A DNA stretch of 64,000 nt. Origin: Azotobacter bryophylli. Lineage in GTDB: Bacteria > Pseudomonadota > Gammaproteobacteria > Pseudomonadales > Pseudomonadaceae. The notes below the pieces were generated by a model. That model was not told where the DNA came from, ran no database searches, and worked only from the letters and a program-made list of their open reading frames with translations. Positions 23,487 through 32,131 of the stretch are shown here, in pieces (the first letter of the stretch is position 1; each line of letters opens with the position of its first letter). The DNA lies in NCBI RefSeq assembly GCF_042643485.1, contig NZ_JBHRSJ010000029.1, positions 124,001 through 188,000 of the forward strand. Direction: 5' to 3'. The translations under genes were made by a program, and so were the position numbers.

Positions 23487-25391
23487 TCACCTCTGATCAA
23501 TTGATACTGCTTTCCAACCCCAACAAGAGCGCTTCATGTTGTAGGTCAGTACGGCGGTGCCGGATACTTTCTGATCATCTTCAATCTGGTGCTTTGCCAA
23601 TAACTGAGGGGGGAGAAATATTTCGTTTGGCGTAAAGCCCATACCGTTAGATACACGCACCTGTTCTGAAAAGGTCTTTTTTAAGAGCTCGCTTGGCTTT
23701 TTATCGGTCGCCCGAGCGAGCAGAACTCGGTACATGGGGCCACGCTTTGAAACGTAACGAGCAAGCCTTACCTCGATTGCGTCGCCCTCTGCAAAAGCTC
23801 CAGGCAGTGCTGACATGGGGATTTCGCCATTAACCTCTCGGTCGACAATGTAGCGAATGACTTGTTTCCCCTCATTAACGTTGTTTACAACGCCTATTTT
23901 TTCGGAAAAAACGTCCCACGGCGTTTCGGTGTGCCGGCTTTCTAGCACGAAGAAATTGAATCGTTGATCTTCATCAAACTCGCCCTTGACCCTTACTGCA
24001 TCGCCCGGAGTCAGTTTCATACGACCTAGCTTTGACTCTGGAATGGATATTTCAGTGGGTATAGACGACGTTTTTAAGAACACTTTACGTTTCGTCTTAT
24101 CCTTTTTGCCATCCTTGCCGGGGACAATAAATGTGTCGCCAACATTGGCATCAATCCAAGGCAAATCATTAAAAAGCAGCACCTCAGCTGCTTTCGCATT
24201 AGTTCGATAGTAATCCCGGTTGGATGCCTTAGCCTGCGTATTGGAAAACCACGACTGCGAGGCAATCTCTGCGATGGACACGGGGATTTTTTTCCCCTCA
24301 TGCTCCTTAGATTGAAGAATGGCCTCTATTTCATGCTTGGCTGCGGCATAGTCATTAACTTCCAGCATGCGCTGGGCGACTTTTAACCTGATTTTCCCCG
24401 TGAATTTATCTTCAGCCGGGCAGGTCAGTGCCTTGCAATAGCAGCCTAACGCGGCGTCCCGATCCCTCTGAGAAACAATTTCACCAAGCAACCCCCAAGC
24501 CCAATAGTCATTTGACTTCGCCTTGGTGACTGCAATTCCAAAGGCCAATGCCTCCTCGTGCCGGCCCAGTGAGAGAAGCACTTTCGCCTTGTTCAGTTTG
24601 AGGAACACATTGTCAGGGAAACGTTCGATGGCCAGATCGATGAACAGCAGCATGTACGCCTGTTCTTCAGCCTTCTCAGAGGAGGCGGCTTCCTTGCCCG
24701 CGTGCAGGATGGCCTTCTCAGCCAATGACGGATATTCCTTTCCATCCTCAGCGCGGTAGCGCTCGAAATCCTCAGGACGCAGGTACTTGAAATTCCACTG
24801 ACGGGAAAACGCCAGCATGCTGAGTTTGTCCTGGCCGGCCAGTTTTGCGGCCAACTGAAGTACGCAGGAGTGGAGAATAGACGGCTTGTCGAGGTCAAGT
24901 TTTAGGTAGTCGCTTAAATTGCGTTTGACCGCTCCAAGGTTAAAGTTTTCGCCAGCCATCAGCTCCTTGGCGTGCTTGTACAGTTCCCATCCGAAGCTGG
25001 TCTGGATTTCCTGATCGGCGTCACCATTCGCCCAGACCTTGCGGTAAATGGCTATGGCTTCTGCATGCCGGCCATTCTTGCTCAGCGCCTTCGCTTCACT
25101 GATCTTCTGGCCGAATGGGTTGCAGAGCGATAACGCATTGCAAATGCCCTTGGTGAGGACATCGTCAGATGGATCGAACTCGATACTTTCCAATTGCCTG
25201 CGGTAATGGGGCAGGTTCTCCGTACTGCCATTCTTGACGTCGCGCTTGATGAGGTCGATCAAGCACCAGCCGAATGCTTTTCGATCCCAGGCATCAACCT
25301 GCGGGGATGCCATCAGTTCAAGAGCCATCTTGTAGGCCTCGTCGATGGCTCCTTCTTTGCGCTTGGCGAATACCTCCTTGCTGGTAATCAC
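23487..25391 (-). CDS. TPR-repeat protein with C-terminal OB/S1-like domains (partner of the helicase)
   Basis: This 634-aa protein is helical and TPR-like over roughly residues 1-400 (for example GRHAEAIAIYRKVWANGDAD and GRHEEALAFGIAVTKAKSND). It ends in beta-rich segments resembling OB/S1 folds (TPGDAVRVKGEFDED, NGEIPMSALPGAFAEGDAIE). I chose the GTG at 25391 because it overlaps the stop of the helicase gene as GTGA and has AAGGAATGAAGGAG before it; the frame continues upstream but only as antisense of the helicase. The pair is therefore translationally coupled. I know no characterised system of exactly this build. A scaffold that loads the helicase on nucleic acid is a guess. Confidence 0.75.
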   Translation of the reverse strand: MITSKEVFAKRKEGAIDEAYKMALELMASPQVDAWDRKAFGWCLIDLIKRDVKNGSTENLPHYRRQLESIEFDPSDDVLTKGICNALSLCNPFGQKISEAKALSKNGRHAEAIAIYRKVWANGDADQEIQTSFGWELYKHAKELMAGENFNLGAVKRNLSDYLKLDLDKPSILHSCVLQLAAKLAGQDKLSMLAFSRQWNFKYLRPEDFERYRAEDGKEYPSLAEKAILHAGKEAASSEKAEEQAYMLLFIDLAIERFPDNVFLKLNKAKVLLSLGRHEEALAFGIAVTKAKSNDYWAWGLLGEIVSQRDRDAALGCYCKALTCPAEDKFTGKIRLKVAQRMLEVNDYAAAKHEIEAILQSKEHEGKKIPVSIAEIASQSWFSNTQAKASNRDYYRTNAKAAEVLLFNDLPWIDANVGDTFIVPGKDGKKDKTKRKVFLKTSSIPTEISIPESKLGRMKLTPGDAVRVKGEFDEDQRFNFFVLESRHTETPWDVFSEKIGVVNNVNEGKQVIRYIVDREVNGEIPMSALPGAFAEGDAIEVRLARYVSKRGPMYRVLLARATDKKPSELLKKTFSEQVRVSNGMGFTPNEIFLPPQLLAKHQIEDDQKVSGTAVLTYNMKRSCWGWKAVSIDQR

Positions 25392-28195
25392 TCCTTCATT
25401 CCTTCTGTAAGGAGCTGGCCAATTTCTCCTGCCAATGCGCCGGGAGAGCATGCGGTTATCACCGGCTGGCACCTCGTGAATTGGTCCCTGCCGTTGTACC
25501 AGACATCGTAAACGGCAACCTCGCTGTCCCTGGAAAAGCTGTAGCGCTGGCACCATTGCTGTTCGACGACTCTCTGAACAGTGATACCTCTTGCGTCACA
25601 CAGTTTGAGAACCTTCTCGTGAAAGTCGTTGAGGAACTGCTTGGCGAAGTGCGCACCCGCGACGGTGGATGCACCGCCCGCTACAAGCGGCAGCCCCTTG
25701 AGAGCAGAAAGCAGTGAAGTCAGCTCGACACCCAGATCCGAGAGGTAGGGGGCTGCCACTCCGGTAACCTTGTTCCTGCCGTTATAGGTGACATCTATAC
25801 GGGCAGACTCCGCTTCGCGCTTGAAGTGGTAAACTTCTTGGTATTGGTGGTGAAAGACGTCCTCGATGGTCACGCCACGGCCATCAATTAACTTACGCAC
25901 TTCGGCCAGCAACGAGAGCAGTAACGTCGCACCAGCGGGGATGCCAAAGGTTTCGGACTCCCCCGGAGAGACAGCCGCAGCAATAGGCGACGGGGCAACG
26001 GGGGCGGCGGCTTCTTGTGACTTTTCTGCGCTGAGCATCGCCAGAGCGGGGTTCGAAACCATTTCGATGCCGCTCCATGGCTGGATGTTCGGCGGGTCGA
26101 GCAGATACAGGCAGCGCGCAGTTCGCGTGATCGCCGTGTAGAGCCAGCGAAAATAGTCGGCCGTCAGCTGGCTTTGGTGGCTTTTGCATTTCACAAACAC
26201 GTTGTTCCATTCACTGCCCTGGGCCTTGTGACAGGTAATGGCGTAGCCGAATTTGAGCCTCAAGGCGTTGAAATACGGATCCGCCTTCAAGGCGTGCTTG
26301 AACTCCGTACTCTTCCTTTTCAAGTCCGGGTTGCGGATGCAGAAGTCGATGTAGAGAGCCTTATGCTCGTCTGAGGAGAGCGCCGGCTCCTTGCTATACA
26401 GCAGATCCTCGATGATCTTGGCCGGGAAAAACCGGGGGCTGCCATCAAGATCCCTGAAGCCGACAACCACATCCTTGAACAGAAGAGAAACGGGTATTTC
26501 CTCTAGCGAGCCGGAGTCGGGATTTTTCCTTTTCAAGGTAACGGCCCGCTTTTCGGCGGCCCCGAGCACTCGACGTATCACGCCGAAATCGCCGTTGGAG
26601 ATGAACATCCCGTAGGCATCGCTATTGGTGACAGCCATCACCTTGTCCCCCGGCATCACTTCCTCGCAGCCGGGGAAAAAGTGCTCGCGAATTTTCCGGT
26701 TGTAGTCGCCTACGTCAGAGTTTGAATGGGCGATGACGATGGATTCCCCATTGATCTTGCCGCCGCAGGACTCGAGGTAACGCTGCAATAGCGCCTGATG
26801 TTCCACCTTCTCAACATCTGGATAGTCGAAATCCATTGTCAGGCGATTGAACACCTTGGCTTCTAAGGAAAGACGCAGCGGCAGTGCGTTGGCGATGACT
26901 CCGCTTGCCGATTTCTGTCGCACCACCTCCGACAACTCGTACCCGGTGGCACGCGCGTGGTGATGGCGAAACAGATAATCCGCGTCTAAAGCAGGTGAAA
27001 AATTCATGCCCACCGGTGGAAGCTGTGCGTCGTCGCCGATGAAAATCACTTTCTTGCTGTGATCGTTATGGTCCAGATTCACAAACTTGAGAAAATCGGC
27101 CAGCAGGTAACCCGTGCCGAAGCGGAAAAACTCAGCTTCCTGGTAGATATCGGCCACCATCGACGCCTCATCGACGATGTACACCGTATCGGCCGAAAGG
27201 CTGTTGACCGCCAGTTGCGCGTAAAACTTGAAGGTCTCGGTGCCGTCGGTGTCCTCGTCGCGATACTCGGCAATATCGTCGAACGAATAGATGGTCTTAT
27301 GCAGTGTGTAAGCAGGTGATTGGGTTTTGCTGGCAATCACCTTCGACGCCTTGCCGGTGGGTGCGGCGAGTACATAGTTGCGGCCAATCGCCCGGAAATA
27401 CTCGGTCAGCCCCTTGGTGATGAAGGTTTTGCCAGTGCCCGCATAGCCTTTGAGGAGGAACACGCTCTCCGTCTTGCTGGCGAGGAAGCGCTCGATCTGA
27501 TTGACCAGCTCAGCCTGCCCGTTGGTCAACGTATAGCCGGCAAATGCGTCGTGAATGGTGAGATACCGACGCGTGTTCGTGGCGTTGAAATCGATAGTGT
27601 CCCGGGCCTGAGCCGAGGCGCATTTGAAATCATCGAGCCTGGCCTGATCTGGTACTGGGGTGATTGACGCGGCTCCCGCTTGAGCCGCTTTCTCTGCAGC
27701 TTCCAGGCGGCTCAACTCGTCTTTCGCCAAGGCCAACTGCTCGGCACGGTCTTCTGCAGGACTGCCCTGCTCCGAGACTTCGACAGGCGCCGTGAACGGC
27801 GGATAGCTGTCGACAGACTCACCGCTGTAGGTCTTGTAGAACCACTGGCCGATCAGATACGCATCCCCAATCAGGGCAAGCGAGACGCTGGCGTCGATAA
27901 AACCGCCATGGGCGGCTTTATTACCGATCATTCGCAGCGCGTGCAGCTTCTGCAGCACGATGTCGCCTACCACCTCTTCAAAGGCTGGGTATTTGAGCTT
28001 CTCGAAGAACCCATCGCTCGGCTCAAAGGGCAGGCGTAAATCTCGGTAGAGCACGCCAACCAGCACCTCTGCAAAGCAACGGAGTTTGATGGCGGCGGTG
28101 TGCGGGTCGGCAAACACATAGCGCTCTGCAAGCGAGGCATGCTGATACAGCTCAGGCCAGCGAGACTTCAGCAGCACAAAGTTATCCGAAACCAT
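25388..28195 (-). CDS. SF1 (RecD/UvrD-type) helicase with DUF4145-like N-terminal domain
   Basis: This 935-aa helicase starts with a DUF4145-like segment (LLKSRWPELYQHASLAERYV, KLRCFAEVLVGVLYRDL, MIGNKAAHG, about residues 8-110), the HEPN-related domain also seen at the start of HsdR. The helicase core has Walker A GYAGTGKT at about 249, Walker B VDEASM at about 343, GDDAQLPPVG, and the C-terminal motifs YAITCHKAQGSEW and WLYTAITRTARCLYLL. The C-terminal 200 residues contain two similar units (VYHFKREAESARIDVTYNGR and RYSFSRDSEVAVYDVWYNGR). AAGGA lies 7 bases before the ATG. Its stop overlaps the start of the TPR gene. A defence or repair role is inferred from position. Confidence 0.88.
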   Translation of the reverse strand: MVSDNFVLLKSRWPELYQHASLAERYVFADPHTAAIKLRCFAEVLVGVLYRDLRLPFEPSDGFFEKLKYPAFEEVVGDIVLQKLHALRMIGNKAAHGGFIDASVSLALIGDAYLIGQWFYKTYSGESVDSYPPFTAPVEVSEQGSPAEDRAEQLALAKDELSRLEAAEKAAQAGAASITPVPDQARLDDFKCASAQARDTIDFNATNTRRYLTIHDAFAGYTLTNGQAELVNQIERFLASKTESVFLLKGYAGTGKTFITKGLTEYFRAIGRNYVLAAPTGKASKVIASKTQSPAYTLHKTIYSFDDIAEYRDEDTDGTETFKFYAQLAVNSLSADTVYIVDEASMVADIYQEAEFFRFGTGYLLADFLKFVNLDHNDHSKKVIFIGDDAQLPPVGMNFSPALDADYLFRHHHARATGYELSEVVRQKSASGVIANALPLRLSLEAKVFNRLTMDFDYPDVEKVEHQALLQRYLESCGGKINGESIVIAHSNSDVGDYNRKIREHFFPGCEEVMPGDKVMAVTNSDAYGMFISNGDFGVIRRVLGAAEKRAVTLKRKNPDSGSLEEIPVSLLFKDVVVGFRDLDGSPRFFPAKIIEDLLYSKEPALSSDEHKALYIDFCIRNPDLKRKSTEFKHALKADPYFNALRLKFGYAITCHKAQGSEWNNVFVKCKSHQSQLTADYFRWLYTAITRTARCLYLLDPPNIQPWSGIEMVSNPALAMLSAEKSQEAAAPVAPSPIAAAVSPGESETFGIPAGATLLLSLLAEVRKLIDGRGVTIEDVFHHQYQEVYHFKREAESARIDVTYNGRNKVTGVAAPYLSDLGVELTSLLSALKGLPLVAGGASTVAGAHFAKQFLNDFHEKVLKLCDARGITVQRVVEQQWCQRYSFSRDSEVAVYDVWYNGRDQFTRCQPVITACSPGALAGEIGQLLTEGMKE

Positions 28196-28283
28196 TCATT
28201 TTCCTTACACGACCGGGCGACTGCCTTACGATCAATCGTTTCCCTTAGCATCCCGACGCGCTACAGGATGCCGCATGCGCCCT

Positions 28284-28507
28284 AGGGTCTGTTGACGCTT
28301 TGCACGAGAGGCAGAAGGAGGGAGAGCAAACCCGCAGAATCAAGGTTTCCACACCGAAGATCATGCGAGTTTGCAATGCCCCGACTGACGCTCAGCGACG
28401 AGCTCTGGTCGAAGCTGGAAAAAATTCTCCTCCAGCACGCCATCTACCACAAGCCCGACCTGCGCCTGACCGTCGAGGGCATGCTCTACCGCATGCGCGT
28501 CGGTTGT
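28284..28507 (+). pseudogene. IS5-family element, left end and transposase N-terminal fragment
   Basis: The end reads GGGTCTGTTGACG at about 28285, like the terminus of the IS5 relic at 12.2 kb. From the ATG at 28376 the frame gives MPRLTLSDELWSKLEKILLQ and LTVEGMLYRMRVGC, the conserved start of IS5-type transposases. At about 28507, where PWRDLP is expected, the family match stops and minus-strand ATPase sequence begins. The 12.2-kb relic carries only a transposase C terminus, so the two could be parts of the same kind of element. Confidence 0.8.
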
Positions 28508-28660
28508 CAGAACATAGGAAGCGATGATCTCCTTCTCGCCACCGCTACCGCCCTGGGAGCCTGTTCGGGTTTCGATGACATCTTTGCTCTCACGATCGAT
28601 CACCGAGACCGCGAACTCCAAGCGGAAGCGCGGATCCAGAAGCGCCTTTGTAGTGGTCAC
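28508..28660 (-). pseudogene. Fragment of an SMC/SbcC-type (JetC-like) ATPase
   Basis: The minus strand reads LLDPRFRLEFAVSVIDRESK and then TGSQGGSGGEKEIIASYVLT. The GSGGEKE block is the ABC signature near the C terminus of SMC-like ATPases such as SbcC, MukB and the Wadjet protein JetC. It runs into IS5 sequence at 28507 and is broken upstream, where YGLVEGDHYK appears in another frame. Only about 50 codons remain. A lost Wadjet-type system is possible, but one motif cannot decide the family. Confidence 0.5.
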
Positions 28661-28861
28661 CCTCGACCAGCCCGTAGCCCGCTCATCTAGCTAGGGATCA
28701 AAATCGACTTCGCTGATTTCGTCTTTTGTGCCCGAGATAGCCAACCTTGAGTGTCAGTAGGTGCTGTAAACTGCTAACAGAACAAATGGCTCAACTCCCC
28801 GCGCCGCGCAGTCTAGAGCCATTTAAAGCCATTTTCGGTCAGCCACGATCCCTGTACCGCA

Positions 28862-28909
28862 TTGGCCTCCGAAGGGGGGTCGTGGGTTCGAATCCCGCCG
28901 GATGCGCCA
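28862..28909 (+). tRNA. 3' part of tRNA-Arg(CCG), probable attachment site
   Basis: The sequence from TTGGCCTCCGAA (anticodon loop with CCG) through a T arm GTGGGTTCGAATCCCGC to the acceptor 3' strand CGGATGC, G and CCA is the 3' half of tRNA-Arg(CCG). The 5' half, which should begin GCATCCG, is absent, and the 3' side of the anticodon stem is degenerate (GGGGG where GCCAA is needed). A tRNA 3' fragment at the border between low-GC accessory DNA and GC-rich core DNA is the mark left by an integrase at an att site. The complete gene should lie at the other end of the island. Confidence 0.75.
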
Positions 28910-28953
28910 CATACCTGTTTCTAGCTGTCTCTAACAGTCTCCGAAACACCCTG

Positions 28954-28980
28954 AAAAGCCCGCCCTGTGCGGGCTTTTTT
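28954..28980 (+). terminator. Rho-independent terminator
   Basis: AAAAGCCCGC at 28954-28963 pairs with GCGGGCTTTT at 28969-28978 around CCTGT, with six T from 28975. It is 45 bases after the tRNA-Arg fragment and is probably the original tRNA terminator. Confidence 0.9.
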
Positions 28981-29155
28981 GTTTCCGGTCGTCTTTGCCT
29001 GGCGCATGTTCATATGCGACGGAAAGCTCGAGCCGAAGAATATTCACCGCCCATCGTTTGATCTGCAGACTCAGATCTGCGAATCGTTCACTACCGTAAA
29101 CTCACGAGCTGCCACTTGACCACGCGGAAGAGCCCATCAAGTGGCGACTCAGGAA

Positions 29156-29482
29156 TCACTGCAGCCCGACCGGCAGGAATTTCGTGGCCCCGCCGACATC
29201 GTCGATCTTCTTGATCCGAAATGCCTTCTGGCACGTTTCGTTTCTCGTATTCGGGTCGGGACAATATTTGGATAGAAACTCATTGAACGTCATATCCGCG
29301 CCGTTCACCGTCAGGATGCGCTGATAGTATTCACCCTGGATACCTTGCGCCTGACGCTGCTCAGTGATGGCCGAGTCGACGACCAAGCGGCCGCGCAGAT
29401 CGACGGCCGGAAACTTCTCTTCCTTTTCGCCGCACCCGGCCAGAGCAAGACCGGCCATAGCGATAAACCAATAGCGGTTCAT
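29156..29482 (-). CDS. Hypothetical lipoprotein, 108 aa
   Basis: This 108-aa protein has a lipoprotein signal peptide (WFIAMAGLALAGC, lipobox LAGC with Cys at about residue 17). The mature part, with two further cysteines (KYCPDP, NETCQKAF) that may form a disulphide, belongs to no family that I recognise. It is the last of three minus-strand envelope genes, separated from the DUF5384 gene by a terminator-like hairpin, so its expression may be attenuated. Confidence 0.7.
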   Translation of the reverse strand: MNRYWFIAMAGLALAGCGEKEEKFPAVDLRGRLVVDSAITEQRQAQGIQGEYYQRILTVNGADMTFNEFLSKYCPDPNTRNETCQKAFRIKKIDDVGGATKFLPVGLQ

Positions 29483-29501
29483 AACGACTTTCCCTCAATA
29501 A

Positions 29502-29535
29502 ACAAACGGCCCCGGCGCATGCACCGGGGCCGGCT
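29502..29535 (-). terminator. Hairpin terminator or attenuator between envelope genes
   Basis: CGGCCCCGG at 29507-29515 pairs with CCGGGGCCG at 29524-29532. Read on the minus strand the stem is followed by TTTGTTTATT. It lies between the DUF5384 gene and the distal lipoprotein gene and would reduce transcription into the latter. Confidence 0.75.
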
Positions 29536-29544
29536 CGTGTCGGC

Positions 29545-30093
29545 TTATTCGAAGAGCTTCTTCGAGCGATTGACTTCGGCCTCTCCCGAGTCCTCAAGCA
29601 GAGACTTGGCCCCGGAAGAAACATTGCGAGTGGCATCGGCCCCCGATTGGATGACATCGGTGTGCGCCGCGCTTTCCCGCAGTTCCGCGTCGATATACTC
29701 GTTCGAGCGGGCCGCTTTGGCCTTCAGCATCTGAAGTCTGAGTTTCGCTTCTTCGAGCTGCAGTTCGCGCTGGGTATCTTCGTATTGCTCGTCTCGTGCA
29801 CGGAGGCGCTTTTCTTCCCCCGCCTGCTCCAGGCGAAGCCGCTGTTGCTCTTCTTGCCTGGCCTTTTGCACTTGCCTGGCCTTCTGCTCGGCCGCCAGTC
29901 TTTCCCGGCGAAGCTTTTCTTCGCGAGCATCCTGCTGAGCACGGGCCGCGTCGGCCTGTCTTTGCCTTTCGGCCTGAGCCGCAGCCTCCGCTCTCTTGTT
30001 ATCCATCTCGACGCTATGGATCTGATCGAAAGGACCGGCAATGCCGTGACCGGCGACAAGAGCGAGGGTCGAAGCCAAAACTATTCGACGCAT
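29545..30093 (-). CDS. DUF5384 family secreted coiled-coil protein
   Basis: This 182-aa protein has a signal peptide (MRRIVLASTLALVAGHGIAG) and a long coiled coil of Ala/Gln/Arg/Glu heptads from about residue 30 to 130 (KLRRERLAAEQKARQVQKAR). It matches the DUF5384 family, found in the periplasm of Pseudomonas and relatives with unknown role. I use the ATG at 30093, since the upstream frame adds residues in front of the signal peptide. It is 8 bases after the glycine-zipper lipoprotein gene, so the two form an operon. Confidence 0.75.
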   Translation of the reverse strand: MRRIVLASTLALVAGHGIAGPFDQIHSVEMDNKRAEAAAQAERQRQADAARAQQDAREEKLRRERLAAEQKARQVQKARQEEQQRLRLEQAGEEKRLRARDEQYEDTQRELQLEEAKLRLQMLKAKAARSNEYIDAELRESAAHTDVIQSGADATRNVSSGAKSLLEDSGEAEVNRSKKLFE

Positions 30094-30101
30094 GTTATGA
30101 C

Positions 30102-30611
30102 TCAACCCTTCTTGGCCGACGCGGGGCATTTCGCATTCGGCTGGATGCGAGTCTCGTTTTCGGTGGTCTTGACCATCAGCGAGATCTCACCCGGAGTGAA
30201 TTCGCACACCCGGCCTACCTGCGCGGACGTATAGATCTTTCCGTCTTCCGAATAGCCGATCAGTACGCCTGGCACCAAGCTCGTGTCATTCACCAGAGAG
30301 CCCGCGAGCGCTCCCGCCGCACCGCCGCCCACACCGGCCGCTACAGCCGTGCCGGTGTTCCGGGTTGCGCCGAGTGCCGCACCGCCCGCGGCGCCCAGCA
30401 GACCGCCGACCATCATCGCGGTGTTCTTGTTCTTCTGGTTGCTGACCTTAATTTTCGTTTCCGAGACCGTAATGATTTTGACGGTCTTCGCTTCTTGCTG
30501 CAGGTTCACCTGGCTGCTGTCGAAAACGTTCGCCTGATATTCCTCGCCGCTCGTCTGGCAACCGGAAATCGCTGCGCTCAATGCCAGCAATACCATTCCT
30601 TTCTTGAACAT
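30102..30611 (-). CDS. Glycine-zipper lipoprotein (SlyB-like)
   Basis: This 169-aa lipoprotein has the signal GMVLLALSAAISGC (Cys at about 18) and a glycine-zipper segment MMVGGLLGAAGGAALGA and GVGGGAAGALAGSLV (about residues 67-102), as in outer-membrane proteins of the SlyB/17-kDa antigen type. The C-terminal part contains CEFTPGEI and CPASAKKG. GAAGAAAGA precedes the ATG at 30611. It is the first gene of the minus-strand envelope operon. A 15-bp palindrome lies about 60 bases upstream. Confidence 0.75.
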   Translation of the reverse strand: MFKKGMVLLALSAAISGCQTSGEEYQANVFDSSQVNLQQEAKTVKIITVSETKIKVSNQKNKNTAMMVGGLLGAAGGAALGATRNTGTAVAAGVGGGAAGALAGSLVNDTSLVPGVLIGYSEDGKIYTSAQVGRVCEFTPGEISLMVKTTENETRIQPNAKCPASAKKG

Positions 30612-30672
30612 TCTTTCTTCCCCCAACTGCGATAAATAGAACTAACTACTTGATTTTTAAAGTAAAAATATG

Positions 30673-30687
30673 ATATCAAATTGATAT
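30673..30687. promoter_or_regulatory. 15-bp AT-rich palindrome upstream of the envelope operon
   Basis: ATATCAA and TTGATAT surround a single A. The element lies in a very AT-rich promoter stretch 60 bases before the lipoprotein start. It is probably part of the minus-strand promoter or an operator. The remaining 360 bases to the CsgG-like gene are GC-rich and show no gene. Confidence 0.45.
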
Positions 30688-31048
30688 TATAACAGCCCAC
30701 CCAACCTAATCCACGCCCTGCTGCGAAAAAGCCGGTGCCGTCTCGCCCGGCGAACGCCATCCGCCCGGGGCGCCGACGCCTGATTCGGATGGCCCCCTCA
30801 CGCCCATCCGCTCTCCAACCGCGACAATCGCCAAGAAAGCCCGATCCTTGCCCCCGCGCCCATGCTTCTCGACGTCTTGCCGGCGCCGGGTCTCGTGCCC
30901 GGTTGCCGGCAAGGATCACAGTTCGAATGATGGCATTATGCTATTTTGGTTTCGCAATACTTGCCGTGATTGAAATCAGTCGCGGGCGTCGTCGGCATCG
31001 CTCGATGCCGGAAACCACCAGCCACCGTTTTTTTGAGGAGAGTGCCGA

Positions 31049-31729
31049 GTGAGAAAGGTGTCACAGGGATTGTTGTTGGGAATGGCGTCCGCAGCCGTGC
31101 TGCTGACTGCCGGTTGCGCGACGGAAAGCTCCAGGGCCTTGTACGTGCCGCAGGTCGAGAGCGTCAGTCGTCCCTATTCCGGGGTGCGCACGCCGATCGC
31201 GGTGGGCAAGTTCGACAACCGCTCCAGCTATATGCGCGGCATCTTCTCCGACGGAGTCGACCGCCTGGGCGGCCAGGCCAAGACCATCCTGATCACCCAT
31301 CTGCAACAGACCAACCGCTTCAACGTGCTGGATCGCGACAACATGAGCGAAATCCAGCAGGAAGCTTCGATCAAGGGCCAGACCCTGCGCCTGAAGGGCG
31401 CCGATTTCGTGGTGACCGGCGACGTCACCGAATTCGGTCGCAAGGAGGTGGGCGATCACCAGCTCTTCGGCCTGCTCGGCCGGGGCAAATCGCAGGTGGC
31501 CTATGCCAAGGTCGCGCTGAATATCGTCAACATCTCGACTTCGGAAGTGGTCTTCTCCAGCCAGGGCGCAGGCGAGTACGCCCTGTCCAACCGCGAGATC
31601 ATCGGCTTCGGGGGGACGGCCAGTTACGACTCCACCCTCAATGGCAAGGTGCTCGACCTGGCCGTGCGCGAAGCCGTGAACAAGCTGGTCGCGGCGATCG
31701 ACTCGGGAGCCTGGAAGCTGCAGAACTGA
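31049..31729 (+). CDS. CsgG/HfaB-family lipoprotein
   Basis: This 226-aa lipoprotein has the signal ASAAVLLTAGC (lipobox TAGC at about residue 25) and a CsgG fold: PIAVGKFDNRSSYMRGIFSD, GQAKTILITHLQQTNRFNVL, and ALREAV-like ending LAVREAVNKLVAAI. CsgG forms the outer-membrane curli export channel, but the absence of csgABEF and the two partners here point to the other CsgG-type set, with DUF4810 and DUF799 lipoproteins. The start is GTG 31049 with GAGGAG upstream. It is the first gene of a three-lipoprotein operon. Confidence 0.88.
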   Translation: MRKVSQGLLLGMASAAVLLTAGCATESSRALYVPQVESVSRPYSGVRTPIAVGKFDNRSSYMRGIFSDGVDRLGGQAKTILITHLQQTNRFNVLDRDNMSEIQQEASIKGQTLRLKGADFVVTGDVTEFGRKEVGDHQLFGLLGRGKSQVAYAKVALNIVNISTSEVVFSSQGAGEYALSNREIIGFGGTASYDSTLNGKVLDLAVREAVNKLVAAIDSGAWKLQN

Positions 31730-31753
31730 CCGGAAACAGGGAGTGTACGAAAC

Positions 31754-32131
31754 ATGGCTACTGCACTGATGCCGCGGCGCTGGCTGGCGGCCGCGGGGAC
31801 GATCGCCTGCGTCGCGGCGCTGGCCGGGTGCTCCTCGCACAAGACGCTCTACCAATGGGAAAGCTATCAGTCCCAGGTCTACGAGTACTTCAAGGGCGAA
31901 TCGCCGAAGGAAGCGCAGATCGAGGAGCTAGAGCGCGATCTGCAGAAGATCAAGGCTGCCAATGGCGCGGTTCCTCCAGGTTATCACGCGCAGTTGGGGC
32001 TGCTCTATTCGAGCCTGGGCAGGGATGACCAGATGGTGCAGCAATTCCAGACGGAAAAGGCGCTGTTCCCCGAGTCGGCCACCTATATGGACTTTCTGCT
32101 GAAGAACGCGAAGAAGGAAGGCAAGCAATGA
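31754..32131 (+). CDS. DUF4810 domain lipoprotein
   Basis: This 125-aa lipoprotein (signal TIACVAALAGC) has the DUF4810 pattern LYQWESYQSQVYEYFKGESP followed by HAQLGLLYSSLGRDDQMVQQ, resembling a small TPR. It is the middle gene of the CsgG-DUF4810-DUF799 set and its stop overlaps the next start as ATGA. In known cases the three are envelope-associated, with no settled function. Confidence 0.88.
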   Translation: MATALMPRRWLAAAGTIACVAALAGCSSHKTLYQWESYQSQVYEYFKGESPKEAQIEELERDLQKIKAANGAVPPGYHAQLGLLYSSLGRDDQMVQQFQTEKALFPESATYMDFLLKNAKKEGKQ

